The notes: a model not told the origin generated them from the sequence alone. A stretch of 64,000 bases of DNA from an uncultured Pelagibacteraceae bacterium (GCA_902538495.1 CACBFJ010000003.1:39045-103044); one strand, 5' to 3'; counted from the first letter of the stretch, positions 15,518 through 25,443 are shown. Numbers and translations are program-made.

Positions 15518-17051
15518 ATTTTTTTTCTATTTTATTAAAAAGAATGTTTATCTTATTAATTGAATTTCCGTGTCTTAAAAAAGTATTATCTCCTATTGAT
15601 GTAAAATCAATATCTTTTTCAGTTAAGTTAAAAATCTTTAAAGCTTTTAAAGATGAATGAGGTATAATTGGATAAAGCAAGAAACTTACCTTTCTTACAA
15701 TCTCAAGTGTCGAGTATACAATCGTATTCAATCTTACAGGGTTGTCTTTTTTTTTCCAGGGCTCTTGGTCATTAAAATATTTATTTGCTTCAAATAAAGA
15801 ATTAATTATGTAGTCAATATAAAAATTGATATTTTGATTATCAATTTCAAGTCTAATTTTACTTAGATTTTCTTTATATTTGTTTAAAATATCTAAATCG
15901 TCTTTTTCAAAATTAATTTTTTCTGGAATTTTACCTGAACAATTTTTAATTGTGAAAGATATAACACGTTGACATAAATTACCAAAATTATTAGCCAAAT
16001 CACTATTTATACAATCCTCTAATTTATCTTGCGATATATTACCATCATTTCCAAAAGAAACTTCTTTTATAAGATAGTATCTTAATGGGTCTAGACCATA
16101 TTGATCTATAATTTCAATTGGGTCTAAAATATTTCCTTTTGATTTTGACATTTTTTCCTCGTTAGAAAGTATCCATCCATGACCAAATACTTTTTTTGGT
16201 GGAGTTATTTTGGCTGCAAGTAAAAAAGCCGGCCAATAGATTGCATGAAATCTTAATATATCTTTACCAATTAAATGTATACTCGCTGGCCAAAATTTTT
16301 TGAATAATTCATCGTCTACTTGAGGATAATTTAATGCACTCATATAATTTGTAAGAGCATCTAACCATACATAAATCACATGGTTATTATCATGAGGTAC
16401 TTTTATACCCCAAGAAAAACTTTTTCTACTTACAGATAAATCTTTCAAACCACTTTTAACAAAACTGATTACTTCATTTTTACGAGATTTAGGGGATATA
16501 AAATCTGGATTATCTTCGTAGAATTTTAATAATGGTTTTTCCCATTTTGAAAGTTTAAAAAAATATGATTCTTCATCAACCCACTCAACTAAAGATTTAG
16601 ATGAAATCGCTACTTTTTTATCATCTAAATCTTCAATTTCATCATCATTATAAAAAGCTTCGTCAGAAACTGAGTACCAACCTGAATACTTTGATAAATA
16701 AATATCTCCATTTTTTTTTAATTCATTCCATAAAAATTGAACTGATTTTTTATGGCGCTCTTCTGTTGTTCTTATAAAATCGTTATTTGTTAGATTTAAA
16801 GTTTTTGATAAGTCTTTGAATGTTTTGCTTAATTCATCACAAAATTCTAAAGTTTTAACTCCCTTTTTTTCAGCCGCTCTTTGTATTTTTAATCCGTGTT
16901 CATCAGTACCAGTAAGAAAATGAACATCAAAGCCGTCCATCCTTTTAAATCTAGCAAAAAAATCTGCTATTATACTTGAATAAGCATGACCCATATGAGG
17001 TTTTGCAGATGGATAATAAATTGGGGTGGTAATATAAAAATTTTTAGCCAT
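15510..17051 (-). CDS. metG: methionyl-tRNA synthetase
   Basis: A 513-residue class Ia synthetase that charges tRNA-Met in the cytoplasm. PHMGHAY near residue 18 is the HIGH motif and KMSKSKGN near 303 the KMSKS motif. The insertion where some MetRS carry four zinc cysteines shows none, so this is the zinc-free form, and there is no C-terminal tRNA-binding extension. It overlaps holB by eight bases and tatD by eight. Confidence 0.96.
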   Translation of the reverse strand: MAKNFYITTPIYYPSAKPHMGHAYSSIIADFFARFKRMDGFDVHFLTGTDEHGLKIQRAAEKKGVKTLEFCDELSKTFKDLSKTLNLTNNDFIRTTEERHKKSVQFLWNELKKNGDIYLSKYSGWYSVSDEAFYNDDEIEDLDDKKVAISSKSLVEWVDEESYFFKLSKWEKPLLKFYEDNPDFISPKSRKNEVISFVKSGLKDLSVSRKSFSWGIKVPHDNNHVIYVWLDALTNYMSALNYPQVDDELFKKFWPASIHLIGKDILRFHAIYWPAFLLAAKITPPKKVFGHGWILSNEEKMSKSKGNILDPIEIIDQYGLDPLRYYLIKEVSFGNDGNISQDKLEDCINSDLANNFGNLCQRVISFTIKNCSGKIPEKINFEKDDLDILNKYKENLSKIRLEIDNQNINFYIDYIINSLFEANKYFNDQEPWKKKDNPVRLNTIVYSTLEIVRKVSFLLYPIIPHSSLKALKIFNLTEKDIDFTSIGDNTFLRHGNSINKINILFNKIEKKYD

Positions 17052-17964
17052 TCAAAATTTTATCATTAAACTCTATAAAAAAAGACTCCTCATCAAGATT
17101 AAATTTGTTAATTTTTTCTATTTTCTTAATAAAATAATTATAGTAGTCCATATTAAATAGTATTGATTTCTTTTTTAAAAAATATTCTATTGCTTCATAA
17201 AAGACATATCTCAAATCTTTTTGTTTTTTAATATGATTATTTTTAATTAAGATATCAATAAATTCTTTTAATTTGATATTTTTTAAGTCTATATTATTTT
17301 CATCACAAAACATAATCATTCTATAAACATTACCTGGAGAAAAATAATAATTGATAAAATCACTATTGACTAAATTATGGATGTCTTCATTAATCAATTT
17401 ATTTATTACGAGATTAGATTCTTTATTAGTTAAATTAATGTTAAATTTTATAAATCTAGAGGTTAATGTAGATAGTAAAGTTTTTTGATTTTGAATAAGT
17501 ATGAAATAGATATTGTCATTTGGTTCTTCAATCTCTTTTAAGAAGATGTTTATACTATTTTTGTTAAGGTATTCACTATTGTCTATTAAAACAAACTTAG
17601 GTTTATTGTTAAGAGATGATTTTTTCAAATCTTGTATTATGTTTCTGATCTGATCAATATTTATATTCTTTTTATCTACCTGTAAATCTACTAAAAAAAA
17701 ATTTGGACTCGATCCATTATTAATTAATTTAAAAGATCTATTCTTTTCATCAATTTTAAACTGATCAATATCATAAGGAAAATCCTCATTTTTTGAGAGA
17801 ACAAAATTTATTAAATGGTATGCCAATGTGGATTTACCGATCCCCTTTTGTCCTTTTAATAAAATTTTATTTGGAAGTTTTTCTTCTTGATACAAAAAAA
17901 TAAAATTTTTTAATATATTTCCATGAATAAGTAATTCTAGTTGATTTGAAGGATTTATTTTCAT
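17044..17964 (-). CDS. holB: DNA polymerase III delta-prime subunit
   Basis: A 306-residue AAA+ clamp-loader subunit. GQKGIGKST (residues 38-46) is the Walker A loop; FVLIDNSEYLN around 125-135 is a divergent Walker B region, and SRFIKF near 168 is the position of the SRC motif. The zinc-binding cysteines of E. coli delta-prime are missing; only one cysteine is seen in the whole protein. Sequence is highly divergent, but order tmk-holB-metG is conserved in many bacteria and confirms identity. Confidence 0.88.
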   Translation of the reverse strand: MKINPSNQLELLIHGNILKNFIFLYQEEKLPNKILLKGQKGIGKSTLAYHLINFVLSKNEDFPYDIDQFKIDEKNRSFKLINNGSSPNFFLVDLQVDKKNINIDQIRNIIQDLKKSSLNNKPKFVLIDNSEYLNKNSINIFLKEIEEPNDNIYFILIQNQKTLLSTLTSRFIKFNINLTNKESNLVINKLINEDIHNLVNSDFINYYFSPGNVYRMIMFCDENNIDLKNIKLKEFIDILIKNNHIKKQKDLRYVFYEAIEYFLKKKSILFNMDYYNYFIKKIEKINKFNLDEESFFIEFNDKILNG

Positions 17965-18578
17965 TTAATAAGATCATTAATTTTTCTAATTATAATTTCT
18001 TTATTTTTTTTTAATTCTAGATTTGAGTCAACTATTAAATATTTATTCTTTTTATTTCTAACAATTTTTAAGTAACCTTTTTGCACCTTATCATAAAATT
18101 TACTGCTAAATTTATCGTATCTATTTAATTTATTTCTTTTTCTTAATCTTGATAACATATTTTTGCTATTTACAATGTTTAAAAAAGTAAAATCAACTTT
18201 AAAATTATTTAGAATTACACTGTGAATTTTTTTAATTAGATTTAAATCAACGCCTAATCCAAAATGCTGATATGCTATAGTGGAGTCAATAAATCTGTCA
18301 ATAAGTATAATCTTTTTTTTATGAAATTTTTTTAATTTTTCCATATTTTCACTCCTCGAGGCTGAATATAAAAATAAATCAGTATTTCGGTTAAAATTTG
18401 ATTTTTTATTAAGAATTAATTTTCTAATAATCTCTGAATTTTTACTACCACCAGGCTCCCTTAAACATATATATGGAATCTTTTTTTTTTTTAAAAATTT
18501 ACATACATTGTTAATATGAAGAGATTTTCCACTACACTCAATACCTTCAAAAACAATAACGGGCTTTTTAGACATCAC
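17961..18578 (-). CDS. tmk: thymidylate kinase
   Basis: A 205-residue kinase that phosphorylates dTMP to dTDP. The P-loop is EGIECSGKS (11-19), with an unusual cysteine at the fourth position; LREPGGS supplies the DR/RE-like substrate segment, and DRFIDSTIAYQ is the conserved DRY-like motif. It overlaps holB by four bases and the carboxypeptidase gene by eleven. Confidence 0.93.
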   Translation of the reverse strand: MMSKKPVIVFEGIECSGKSLHINNVCKFLKKKKIPYICLREPGGSKNSEIIRKLILNKKSNFNRNTDLFLYSASRSENMEKLKKFHKKKIILIDRFIDSTIAYQHFGLGVDLNLIKKIHSVILNNFKVDFTFLNIVNSKNMLSRLRKRNKLNRYDKFSSKFYDKVQKGYLKIVRNKKNKYLIVDSNLELKKNKEIIIRKINDLIK

Positions 18579-19719
18579 CCCAAATCAAATAATTAATAGA
18601 CTTCATTAGTCTTGAGAACATATTAACTTTTTTAACTTCATTAGCAGCTAGCAAATCATATTCTCCAATCATATTTTCATTATAAGAAATATTTAATTTT
18701 CCAATTATTTGATCTTTTTTAATTGGTGCTTCAACCGGTCCAGTATAGTTAATTGACACTTTTAATAATCTTTTTTGTGCTTTTTTTATAGTTTTATATA
18801 TGTCCTCATTGACATATACGCTTACTTGTTTTTCTTTTCCTAACCATACATCAACTTTGTCTAGAGATTTTTTTGCCTTAGCTATTTCGATGAGATCGAA
18901 ATTTGTAATGCCATAGGTTAATAACTTAGTACTTTCTCTAGACCTACTATTTTTTGTTTCAAAGCCACTTGCAACCGCTATTAATCTTCGTCCATTTTTT
19001 TCCAATGATGAGGCTAGAGAATATTTTTCGACTGCTAAGTAACCAGTTTTGATTCCATCTGCTCCAAGGTTTTTATAAAGAAGTGGATTACGATTTCCCT
19101 GAGTTATGGGGTCACCACCTGTCCTATTCCAAGTAAACTCTTTCTCACTAAATAATTGATAATATTTGGGATGTTCATTAATAAGGTAATTGGACATTAT
19201 AAGAATATCCCTAACAGTCGAGTAATTATCTGGATCATTAATTCCTGATGAATTAGTAAAATTTGTATTTTCCATACCTAATTCTTTGGCCTTCATTGTC
19301 ATCAGAATTGCAAATTCCTCTTCGGTTCCCGCAATACCTTCTGCTAAAGCAATACAAGCATCGTTTCCAGAAGCAACAATAATTCCTCTAAGTAAATTTT
19401 CTACAGTAACCTCATCCCCAACCATTATAAACATTGAGGAGTAACCAGCAGTAGATAATCTCCATGCTTTTTCTGATATTATAAATTTATCCTCTAAATT
19501 TAAATCACCAGACTTAATTAAATCAAAAGCGATTATAGATGTCATAATTTTAGTCATCGAAGCTGGGTAAATTGATCTATCAGGATCTTTTTCATAAAGT
19601 ATCTCTCCAGACAAAAAATCTTGTAAGATAGCAGTTCTAGCCTTTATTTGAATATTTGCATTCAAGTAACTAGAAAGAAATAATATTGTTAAATTAATTA
19701 TAAAAATCTTCTTAAACAT
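18568..19719 (-). CDS. dac: D-alanyl-D-alanine carboxypeptidase (PBP5/6 type)
   Basis: A 383-residue penicillin-binding protein that trims the last D-alanine from murein peptides in the periplasm. After an N-terminal signal segment come the serine-enzyme motifs: SMTK at 54-57, SGN near 117, and KTG in DGIKTGYLA near 217. The C-terminal domain (about 280-360) resembles the PBP5 beta domain, and a final hydrophobic/amphipathic helix may hold it to the membrane. It is encoded between the rlpA-like gene and tmk. Confidence 0.93.
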   Translation of the reverse strand: MFKKIFIINLTILFLSSYLNANIQIKARTAILQDFLSGEILYEKDPDRSIYPASMTKIMTSIIAFDLIKSGDLNLEDKFIISEKAWRLSTAGYSSMFIMVGDEVTVENLLRGIIVASGNDACIALAEGIAGTEEEFAILMTMKAKELGMENTNFTNSSGINDPDNYSTVRDILIMSNYLINEHPKYYQLFSEKEFTWNRTGGDPITQGNRNPLLYKNLGADGIKTGYLAVEKYSLASSLEKNGRRLIAVASGFETKNSRSRESTKLLTYGITNFDLIEIAKAKKSLDKVDVWLGKEKQVSVYVNEDIYKTIKKAQKRLLKVSINYTGPVEAPIKKDQIIGKLNISYNENMIGEYDLLAANEVKKVNMFSRLMKSINYLIWGDV

Positions 19720-20458
19720 TATTCAGTATTTCTAAATTTTCAAAATTCATTGGCCTAAGTTTTTCGTAGGACTCTTTTAAACTTTTTATATCATTAAAGG
19801 GGCCTATTAGTACTCTAAATTTTGTTTTAGAAAGTTGTTGTATTCTAGAATTTTTAATATTTGTTTCATTTTTAATTCGTGAAATCATAGTCTTTGCTGA
19901 ACTTTTATAATAAAAATCAGCTAGTTTTATCGAATAGGAAAATTTAAGTTTTTTATTTTTCTTTTTCTTCTTAGGTGTTGAATTAAGATCTTTTATTTGG
20001 ATACCATCAACTGGTGCTTTTTCAGCAACTTTTTTTTCTTCTTCGAATGTCTTACTTTTTTTGGCAATAAAAGCAGAATTTCTTGAGACTAATGTTATTC
20101 TTAATAGTGGTTCATTAAAATCAAGATCCAGGTCTTCAGCTATTCTTTTAGATATAACAGAATTATAAAAATCTGAAAATTTTTGATTATTAGATTTCAC
20201 TTCTGCAATCAAAGACTTGCCATTTTTTGGATTTGTAATCTTGACAGTTGATTTTCTTTTTAGTGATTTGTGATAAATCATTAATGATCTATCATCTAAT
20301 TTCTTTATTTTATCTAAACTTTCGTCAAAAATTAAAGCAAATCCACTATTAGCATATTTTTTTTCTAATTTTATTTCGATCTTATCTAATTGTTTAGGCA
20401 CTTCGACACAACCTATCAAAAAAAAGAAGAGTAATATAAGTAAAATTTTATAGTTCAT
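19712..20458 (-). CDS. RlpA-like lipoprotein with SPOR domain
   Basis: A 248-residue lipoprotein: the signal ends in LIGC (Cys17). Residues about 35-125 resemble the double-psi barrel of RlpA, keeping the histidine in IYHKSLKR and the VKITNPKNGKS strand. The catalytic aspartate segment NDRGPF of active RlpA is replaced by NNQKFS, so lytic transglycosylase activity is doubtful. After a lysine-rich linker the last 75 residues look like a SPOR domain, which binds stripped septal murein. Position between mltB and dac supports a division/murein role. Confidence 0.72.
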   Translation of the reverse strand: MNYKILLILLFFFLIGCVEVPKQLDKIEIKLEKKYANSGFALIFDESLDKIKKLDDRSLMIYHKSLKRKSTVKITNPKNGKSLIAEVKSNNQKFSDFYNSVISKRIAEDLDLDFNEPLLRITLVSRNSAFIAKKSKTFEEEKKVAEKAPVDGIQIKDLNSTPKKKKKNKKLKFSYSIKLADFYYKSSAKTMISRIKNETNIKNSRIQQLSKTKFRVLIGPFNDIKSLKESYEKLRPMNFENLEILNNV

Positions 20459-21449
20459 TTCTAAATTTATCCTTTAGGGTACAAACAGCTAAAGCAAATC
20501 TCAAAGATCTATTCCATTGAAGAATTATTTCATAATTGTCAAACACAATATAAGCAGGGTTTAAAGTATCTGCCCCTGGGATAATATCTTTGTCAGGAGT
20601 AATTATTGCAACATTATAATTAGATTTTAAAAAACTTAATTCATCATAATTCTCAATATATTTTTTAAAAAAACTTAATCTTTTTTTATTATGAAGTTTT
20701 TTAGCAGAAACATTTAAATATTTTTTTGGCGTGTTTTCTTTAAGATCTATTCGGTAAAAGCAAGGAGAATTTTTTTTCCAACCGATCTTTTTTAGATAGT
20801 TTGCTGCAGACGCGTAAGCATCATGAGAATTTTTTAAATTTATATTATTGTCAGTATTAAAATCAATAGCATGATTTTTTATAGTTGAGGGCATGAACTG
20901 AAAAAAACCAAATGCTCCTGCCCATGAACCATATAAAGATTTATAATCTATTTGATTTTCATCTATTAACTTAAGTAAAATTAAAAGTTCTTTAGTAAAA
21001 AACTCAGATCTTCTTTTATCGTAACTTAATGTTGCTAGTGAGGAAATAATATCCATTTTACCAACATAAGTTCCATAATTTGTTTCTATTCCCATTAATG
21101 ATAGTAAAAGTTCTTTTTCAATCTCAAACTTATTTTCAACAACATTAATCAGCTCTTTATTATTTGAATAAAAGTTAATACCTTTACTCAATTTTTTTGA
21201 AGACGCTCTTTTTGAAATATAAGTCTTAGTATCCTCATAAAATTCAGGTTGATATCTATCATATTTTATTACACTTGATAGAAACCTAGCATCAGTCATT
21301 ACAAGATCAAAAGTTTGCTCAGAAATATTGTTATCTAAAGCTCTTTGTTTAAAATTTTTTTTCCAATTTTCAAAGCTTTGAATTTCATTAGCAAAGGAAC
21401 TAGACTGGAAAAAAAATACAATTAAAAAAAAAATCTTAATTTTGTTCAT
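20448..21449 (-). CDS. mltB: lytic murein transglycosylase B
   Basis: A 333-residue SLT-fold enzyme that cleaves the glycan strands of murein in the periplasm. A signal peptide covers the first 20 residues; no lipobox cysteine is seen, so it is probably soluble. The catalytic glutamate lies in MGIETNYG, followed by the conserved GAFGFFQFMPST substrate-binding segment and YLKKIGW later. It overlaps rarD by 14 bases and the rlpA-like gene by 11, so three murein genes form one transcription unit. Confidence 0.92.
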   Translation of the reverse strand: MNKIKIFFLIVFFFQSSSFANEIQSFENWKKNFKQRALDNNISEQTFDLVMTDARFLSSVIKYDRYQPEFYEDTKTYISKRASSKKLSKGINFYSNNKELINVVENKFEIEKELLLSLMGIETNYGTYVGKMDIISSLATLSYDKRRSEFFTKELLILLKLIDENQIDYKSLYGSWAGAFGFFQFMPSTIKNHAIDFNTDNNINLKNSHDAYASAANYLKKIGWKKNSPCFYRIDLKENTPKKYLNVSAKKLHNKKRLSFFKKYIENYDELSFLKSNYNVAIITPDKDIIPGADTLNPAYIVFDNYEIILQWNRSLRFALAVCTLKDKFRNEL

Positions 21450-22314
21450 ATAAATCGTTTAAATATATAATTACAGCAATCCAAATGATAATAAAACTTA
21501 GAAATTTCACTAATGAAAAATCCTCTCCATAATAAAAATAACCTAAAATGAACTGTAAAGTTGGCGTAATGTAAAATATCATTCCAGTCGGACCTAAACC
21601 AATTAACTCAACTCCTCTTACATAAAGGAACAAAGGAATCACTGTCATTGGACCGGCTAAAAGCAAGTACAGACTTAATCCTGGGTTATTCAAACTAAAA
21701 TCATTAAAGTTGTTATTTGCAATAATATTAAATGCAACAAGAGCAAACGGAAAAATATACAAGCTTTCAATTAATAGTCCAATGTCAGTATCTATTTTAA
21801 TTTTTTTTCTTACTAAGTTGTAAAATGCCCAACTAAAAGCTACGACAAGACCAACCCAAGGTAAGGATTTAAGATTAAATAAAATTAATATTATAATGGA
21901 TATTAAAACTAAAAGGATTGAAAAAATTCTTTTTTTATTAAGTTTTTCTTTAAAAAAAATATATCCTAAAAGCACACTGATAATTGGCATAATAAAATAT
22001 CCGAAACTTGCATCTATAATTCTTTCAGAAGCTACAGCATAAATCCATATCGACCAATTAACAAAAATTAAAAAACCAGATACAAACAATGCGATTAATT
22101 TTTTTATATCTTTTATTTCTTTTAGGAACATTTGCCATTTAGACAAAAAAGTTGTGGTAAAAACTAACATTATTGCAGTCCATAAACATCTATGCACTAC
22201 TAATTCAGTATGACCGATAAAAGATACGGACTCAAAATATATAACCCCAATAAATCCCCACCAAAATGAACCCAGTGAAGTTAAAATCAAACCTTTATTA
22301 AAATTATTTTTCAT
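21436..22314 (-). CDS. rarD: RarD-type EamA/DMT transporter
   Basis: A 292-residue membrane protein with about ten hydrophobic segments in two EamA repeats. GSFWWGFIGVIY at the N-terminus and ELVVHRCLW near residue 37 are typical of the RarD (chloramphenicol-sensitive protein) group. The second half has WAFYNLVRK and the GPTGMIFYITPT segment. Native substrate unknown. It is the first gene of the leftward murein run. Confidence 0.87.
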   Translation of the reverse strand: MKNNFNKGLILTSLGSFWWGFIGVIYFESVSFIGHTELVVHRCLWTAIMLVFTTTFLSKWQMFLKEIKDIKKLIALFVSGFLIFVNWSIWIYAVASERIIDASFGYFIMPIISVLLGYIFFKEKLNKKRIFSILLVLISIIILILFNLKSLPWVGLVVAFSWAFYNLVRKKIKIDTDIGLLIESLYIFPFALVAFNIIANNNFNDFSLNNPGLSLYLLLAGPMTVIPLFLYVRGVELIGLGPTGMIFYITPTLQFILGYFYYGEDFSLVKFLSFIIIWIAVIIYLNDLYEQN

Positions 22315-22358
22315 ATTAATTAAATGAACAAAATATCAAGACTAATTAGACTATTTTA

Positions 22359-22387
22359 TTGTTGAATTAAATATTTTTAATTATAAA
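22359..22387 (+). promoter_or_regulatory. promoter of tRNA-Ser
   Basis: TTGTTG (22359-22364) and TATAAA (22382-22387) are 17 bases apart, and the tRNA begins 12 bases after the -10 box, a normal arrangement for a tRNA gene. Confidence 0.65.
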
Positions 22388-22398
22388 AGCTTCTACAC

Positions 22399-22488
22399 GG
22401 AGAGATGGCTGAGCGGTTGAAAGCACCGGTCTTGAAAACCGGCAAAGGGGCAACTCTTTCCTGGGTTCGAATCCCAGTCTCTCCGCCA
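22399..22488 (+). tRNA. tRNA-Ser (UGA)
   Basis: Acceptor GGAGAGA pairs with TCTCTCC. The anticodon loop CTTGAAA contains TGA, the long variable arm (AAAGGGGCAACTCTTT) marks a class II tRNA, T-arm CTGGGTTCGAATCCCAG is intact, and CCA is encoded. Confidence 0.96.
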
Positions 22489-22494
22489 TCAAAA

Positions 22495-22755
22495 TTATAA
22501 ATATTTAAAATTTTTAAATAAGTTGTTAATTTTATTGTTTTCAAATTCCAAATCGGTTTTTAAACCATTATAAAAATTATAAAGATTGTTATCATCTACT
22601 TCCAAGAGCTTTAATAATTCATTTAAGTCACTAAAATCTAATTCATTTAAGTATTTATTGGTGAAAGCTCCTAATAGTTTATCCATTTCTTTAGTACCAC
22701 GATAATTTGATCTGTAAATTATTTTTTTTTTTATTTGTTCTATATCAGTGGTCAT
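22495..22755 (-). CDS. sdhE: succinate dehydrogenase assembly factor SdhE
   Basis: An 86-residue, mostly helical protein of the SdhE/SDHAF2 (YgfY) family, which attaches FAD to the flavoprotein subunit of succinate dehydrogenase. The family motif RGTKEMD (19-25) contains the RGxxExD residues needed for flavinylation. It diverges from recG with only 22 bases between the start codons, so their promoters must overlap. Sdh structural genes are not in the window. Confidence 0.9.
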   Translation of the reverse strand: MTTDIEQIKKKIIYRSNYRGTKEMDKLLGAFTNKYLNELDFSDLNELLKLLEVDDNNLYNFYNGLKTDLEFENNKINNLFKNFKYL

Positions 22756-22777
22756 AATAAGAATATAATATTAGTTT

Positions 22778-24829
22778 ATGGATATTAAAAGAAATTATGA
22801 ATATTTATTGTCTGATCTAAGTTCTCTAAAAGGTGTAGGAGTAAAGACATCAAATTTATTAAAAAAGAAAAAAATTAATACTATTTTCGATCTATTATGG
22901 AAATTACCAAAATCCTATACAGATCGAAGTTTATCTTCGAAAATTAAAGATTTAAAAATAGATGAAGTACAAACTATAACGATAATCCCTCAAAAATATT
23001 CATTTCCTAGGGTAAGAAACTTACCAAATCGAGTTTTATGTAAAGATGAAACTGGTAATATAGATTGTGTTTTTTTTAATAGCTATGAGGGATATATAAA
23101 AAAGATATTACCCATTGGAAAAGAAGTAACAATCAGTGGGAAAATTAAACATTTTAGAAACAAATACCAATTAACAAATCCAAAATATGTTTCAGAAGAC
23201 TCCTCAATTATAAAACAAAAACATAATAGTTATTCATTGACTGATGGTATTAGTGAAAAAGTTTATAATAAAATAATGTTACAAATAATTAAAAATTTGC
23301 CTAAAATTGATGAATGGCACTCAAAAAACATATTAAAAAAATTTGACAACATTGGATGGAATGACTCAATCAAAAAGCTACATGAACCTGAAAATATTGG
23401 TAAATTTAAAGAAAACTTTTATCAAAGACTTGCTTTTGATGAAATTTTTTCAACTTTTTTGGTAAATTCAGAAATTAGAAAAAAAATCAAAAAAATAAAA
23501 AAAACAAAGAAAAAATTTGATACTAAAAAACAAGGTGAAATAATATCCAAGTTAGATTTTTTCTTAACTAGTGATCAAACTAAAACATTAAATGAGATTA
23601 ACGATGATTTGTGCTCTGATAACAAGATGTTTAGATTACTTCAGGGTGATGTTGGTAGCGGCAAAACAATAGTAGCTTTATTATCTGCATTCAATACCAT
23701 CAGTTCTGATTTTCAAGTAGCAGTAATGGCTCCTACCGAAATATTAGCAAGACAGCATTTTTTATTAGCAAAAAAAATATTTCCCAAAACTATTAAAATA
23801 GAGTTACTCTCTGGAAAATCATCTTACAAAGATAAAAAAAAAATTTTAGATAAACTTATTAAAAAAGAGATTGATATTGTTTTTGGAACACATGCCTTAT
23901 TTCAAAAAAAAGTAGAATTCAAAAAACTAGGTTTAATAATAATTGATGAACAGCATAAATTTGGGGTTAGTCAAAGAAAAAAACTATCTGATAAAGCTGG
24001 AAAAGATTGTGATGTTCTTTTAATGACAGCAACACCAATACCACGTACTTTAACAATGACTATCTACGGAGATATGGATCTTTCAATTATACGAGAAAAA
24101 CCGAATAGCCGAAAACCTGTTAAAACTTATAGTAAAATTGAGAGTAAGATTGAGGATGTTATTAAATTCATTAAGAAAGAAATACGACTTGGAAATCAAA
24201 TTTTTTGGGTATGCCCTCTTATAGAAGAGTCTAAAAAAATTGATCATTCTTCAGCAGTCAAAAAATCTGAATATTTAAAAAAGATATTTCCTAATGAGGT
24301 TTATTTACTCCATGGAAAAACAACGATTGAGGAGAAAGAAAAAATCCTAAACAAATTTTTAAAAAATGAATTTAAGATTTTAGTTTCAACTACAATCATT
24401 GAAGTTGGTATAGATTTTCCTAATGCAAATGTAATTATAATAGAAAATGCAAATAAATTTGGTTTATCTCAATTACATCAACTTAGAGGAAGAGTGGGAA
24501 GAGGCAACAAGGAGTCTTCATGTATATTAATGTTTAAGTCAAATTTGAGCGATAACGCTAAAAAAAGAATCAACATATTAAAAGTCTCAAATGATGGATT
24601 TGAAATATCTGAGGAGGATATGAAGTTAAGAGGTTTTGGAGATATTCTTGGTTTTAAACAAAGTGGTATCAAAAACTTTAAATTAGCTGATCCAATACAT
24701 AATCAGGACCTTTTTATTTTAGCAGAAAAAGAAATTAAAAGAATAGAAAATGAAAAAGAAGACATAGGGAAATTCAAACCATTAATTAAGTTATATGATC
24801 GAGCAGATATTATAAATGATATTGCCTAA
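22778..24829 (+). CDS. recG: ATP-dependent DNA helicase RecG
   Basis: A 683-residue superfamily 2 helicase that reverses stalled forks and branch-migrates junctions. The N-terminal wedge/OB domain (about 1-150) includes the LxGVGxKTxxLL-like start SLKGVGVKTSNLLKKK. Helicase motifs follow in order: GDVGSGKT (Walker A, about 290), DEQHKFGV (motif II), TATPIPRTL (III), and HQLRGRVGRG (VI). The length fits the family. It ends convergently against the DUF502 gene. Confidence 0.96.
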   Translation: MDIKRNYEYLLSDLSSLKGVGVKTSNLLKKKKINTIFDLLWKLPKSYTDRSLSSKIKDLKIDEVQTITIIPQKYSFPRVRNLPNRVLCKDETGNIDCVFFNSYEGYIKKILPIGKEVTISGKIKHFRNKYQLTNPKYVSEDSSIIKQKHNSYSLTDGISEKVYNKIMLQIIKNLPKIDEWHSKNILKKFDNIGWNDSIKKLHEPENIGKFKENFYQRLAFDEIFSTFLVNSEIRKKIKKIKKTKKKFDTKKQGEIISKLDFFLTSDQTKTLNEINDDLCSDNKMFRLLQGDVGSGKTIVALLSAFNTISSDFQVAVMAPTEILARQHFLLAKKIFPKTIKIELLSGKSSYKDKKKILDKLIKKEIDIVFGTHALFQKKVEFKKLGLIIIDEQHKFGVSQRKKLSDKAGKDCDVLLMTATPIPRTLTMTIYGDMDLSIIREKPNSRKPVKTYSKIESKIEDVIKFIKKEIRLGNQIFWVCPLIEESKKIDHSSAVKKSEYLKKIFPNEVYLLHGKTTIEEKEKILNKFLKNEFKILVSTTIIEVGIDFPNANVIIIENANKFGLSQLHQLRGRVGRGNKESSCILMFKSNLSDNAKKRINILKVSNDGFEISEEDMKLRGFGDILGFKQSGIKNFKLADPIHNQDLFILAEKEIKRIENEKEDIGKFKPLIKLYDRADIINDIA

Positions 24830-25443
24830 TTTTTTCCTGAGGATGTTCCAGCAGAAACAATAAATTTAGATGCTTCCTCAAAAGTCATATCTAGATAGAT
24901 TACGTCCTCTATCGGAAACATTAATAAAAATCCACTTGTTGGATTTGGAGTTGTCGGTACAAAAACATTAATTAATTTTTTATTAGTTTTTTTTGCCATT
25001 TCACCGGTATTTTCTTTTGTTGCAAAACCTACAGCCCAAACACCTTTTCTTGGATATTCAATCAAAACTACACTTTTTTTATCGTTATCTTTATTTGAAA
25101 ATGTTTCTGTCATTTGAACTATTGCAGAATAAATAGTTCTTAAAAATGGAATTCTTTTAAAAAGATCATCAATAAGTTTTAAAATTCTTTTTCCTAAAAA
25201 CGATAAAGACAAACCTCCAACAATAGTTATGAATATTAGTGAAATTAAAATTTCTATACCTGGAATTTCGTATGGTAAATAACTATTTGGATTAATATTT
25301 TCAGGCAAAATTTTAGAGGAAAGACCAATTAGAACTTTACTAAGGTATAAGGTAAATCCTATCGGAATAAGAACAACTACTCCCGTAATAAAATAGTTTC
25401 TTAAAAGTAAAGTTATTGATTTTTTCTTTTTATTTTTTGACAT
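24826..25443 (-). CDS. DUF502-family membrane protein
   Basis: A 205-residue protein with two hydrophobic segments (about 13-33 and 58-82) and a soluble C-terminal part. The conserved DUF502 pieces are visible: LRTIYSAIVQMTETF, VVLIEYPRKGVWAVGF and VFVPTTPNPTSGFLLMFP. The family is widespread in alphaproteobacteria and plants; relatives are membrane proteins of unknown mechanism. It overlaps the end of recG by four bases. Confidence 0.87.
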   Translation of the reverse strand: MSKNKKKKSITLLLRNYFITGVVVLIPIGFTLYLSKVLIGLSSKILPENINPNSYLPYEIPGIEILISLIFITIVGGLSLSFLGKRILKLIDDLFKRIPFLRTIYSAIVQMTETFSNKDNDKKSVVLIEYPRKGVWAVGFATKENTGEMAKKTNKKLINVFVPTTPNPTSGFLLMFPIEDVIYLDMTFEEASKFIVSAGTSSGKN

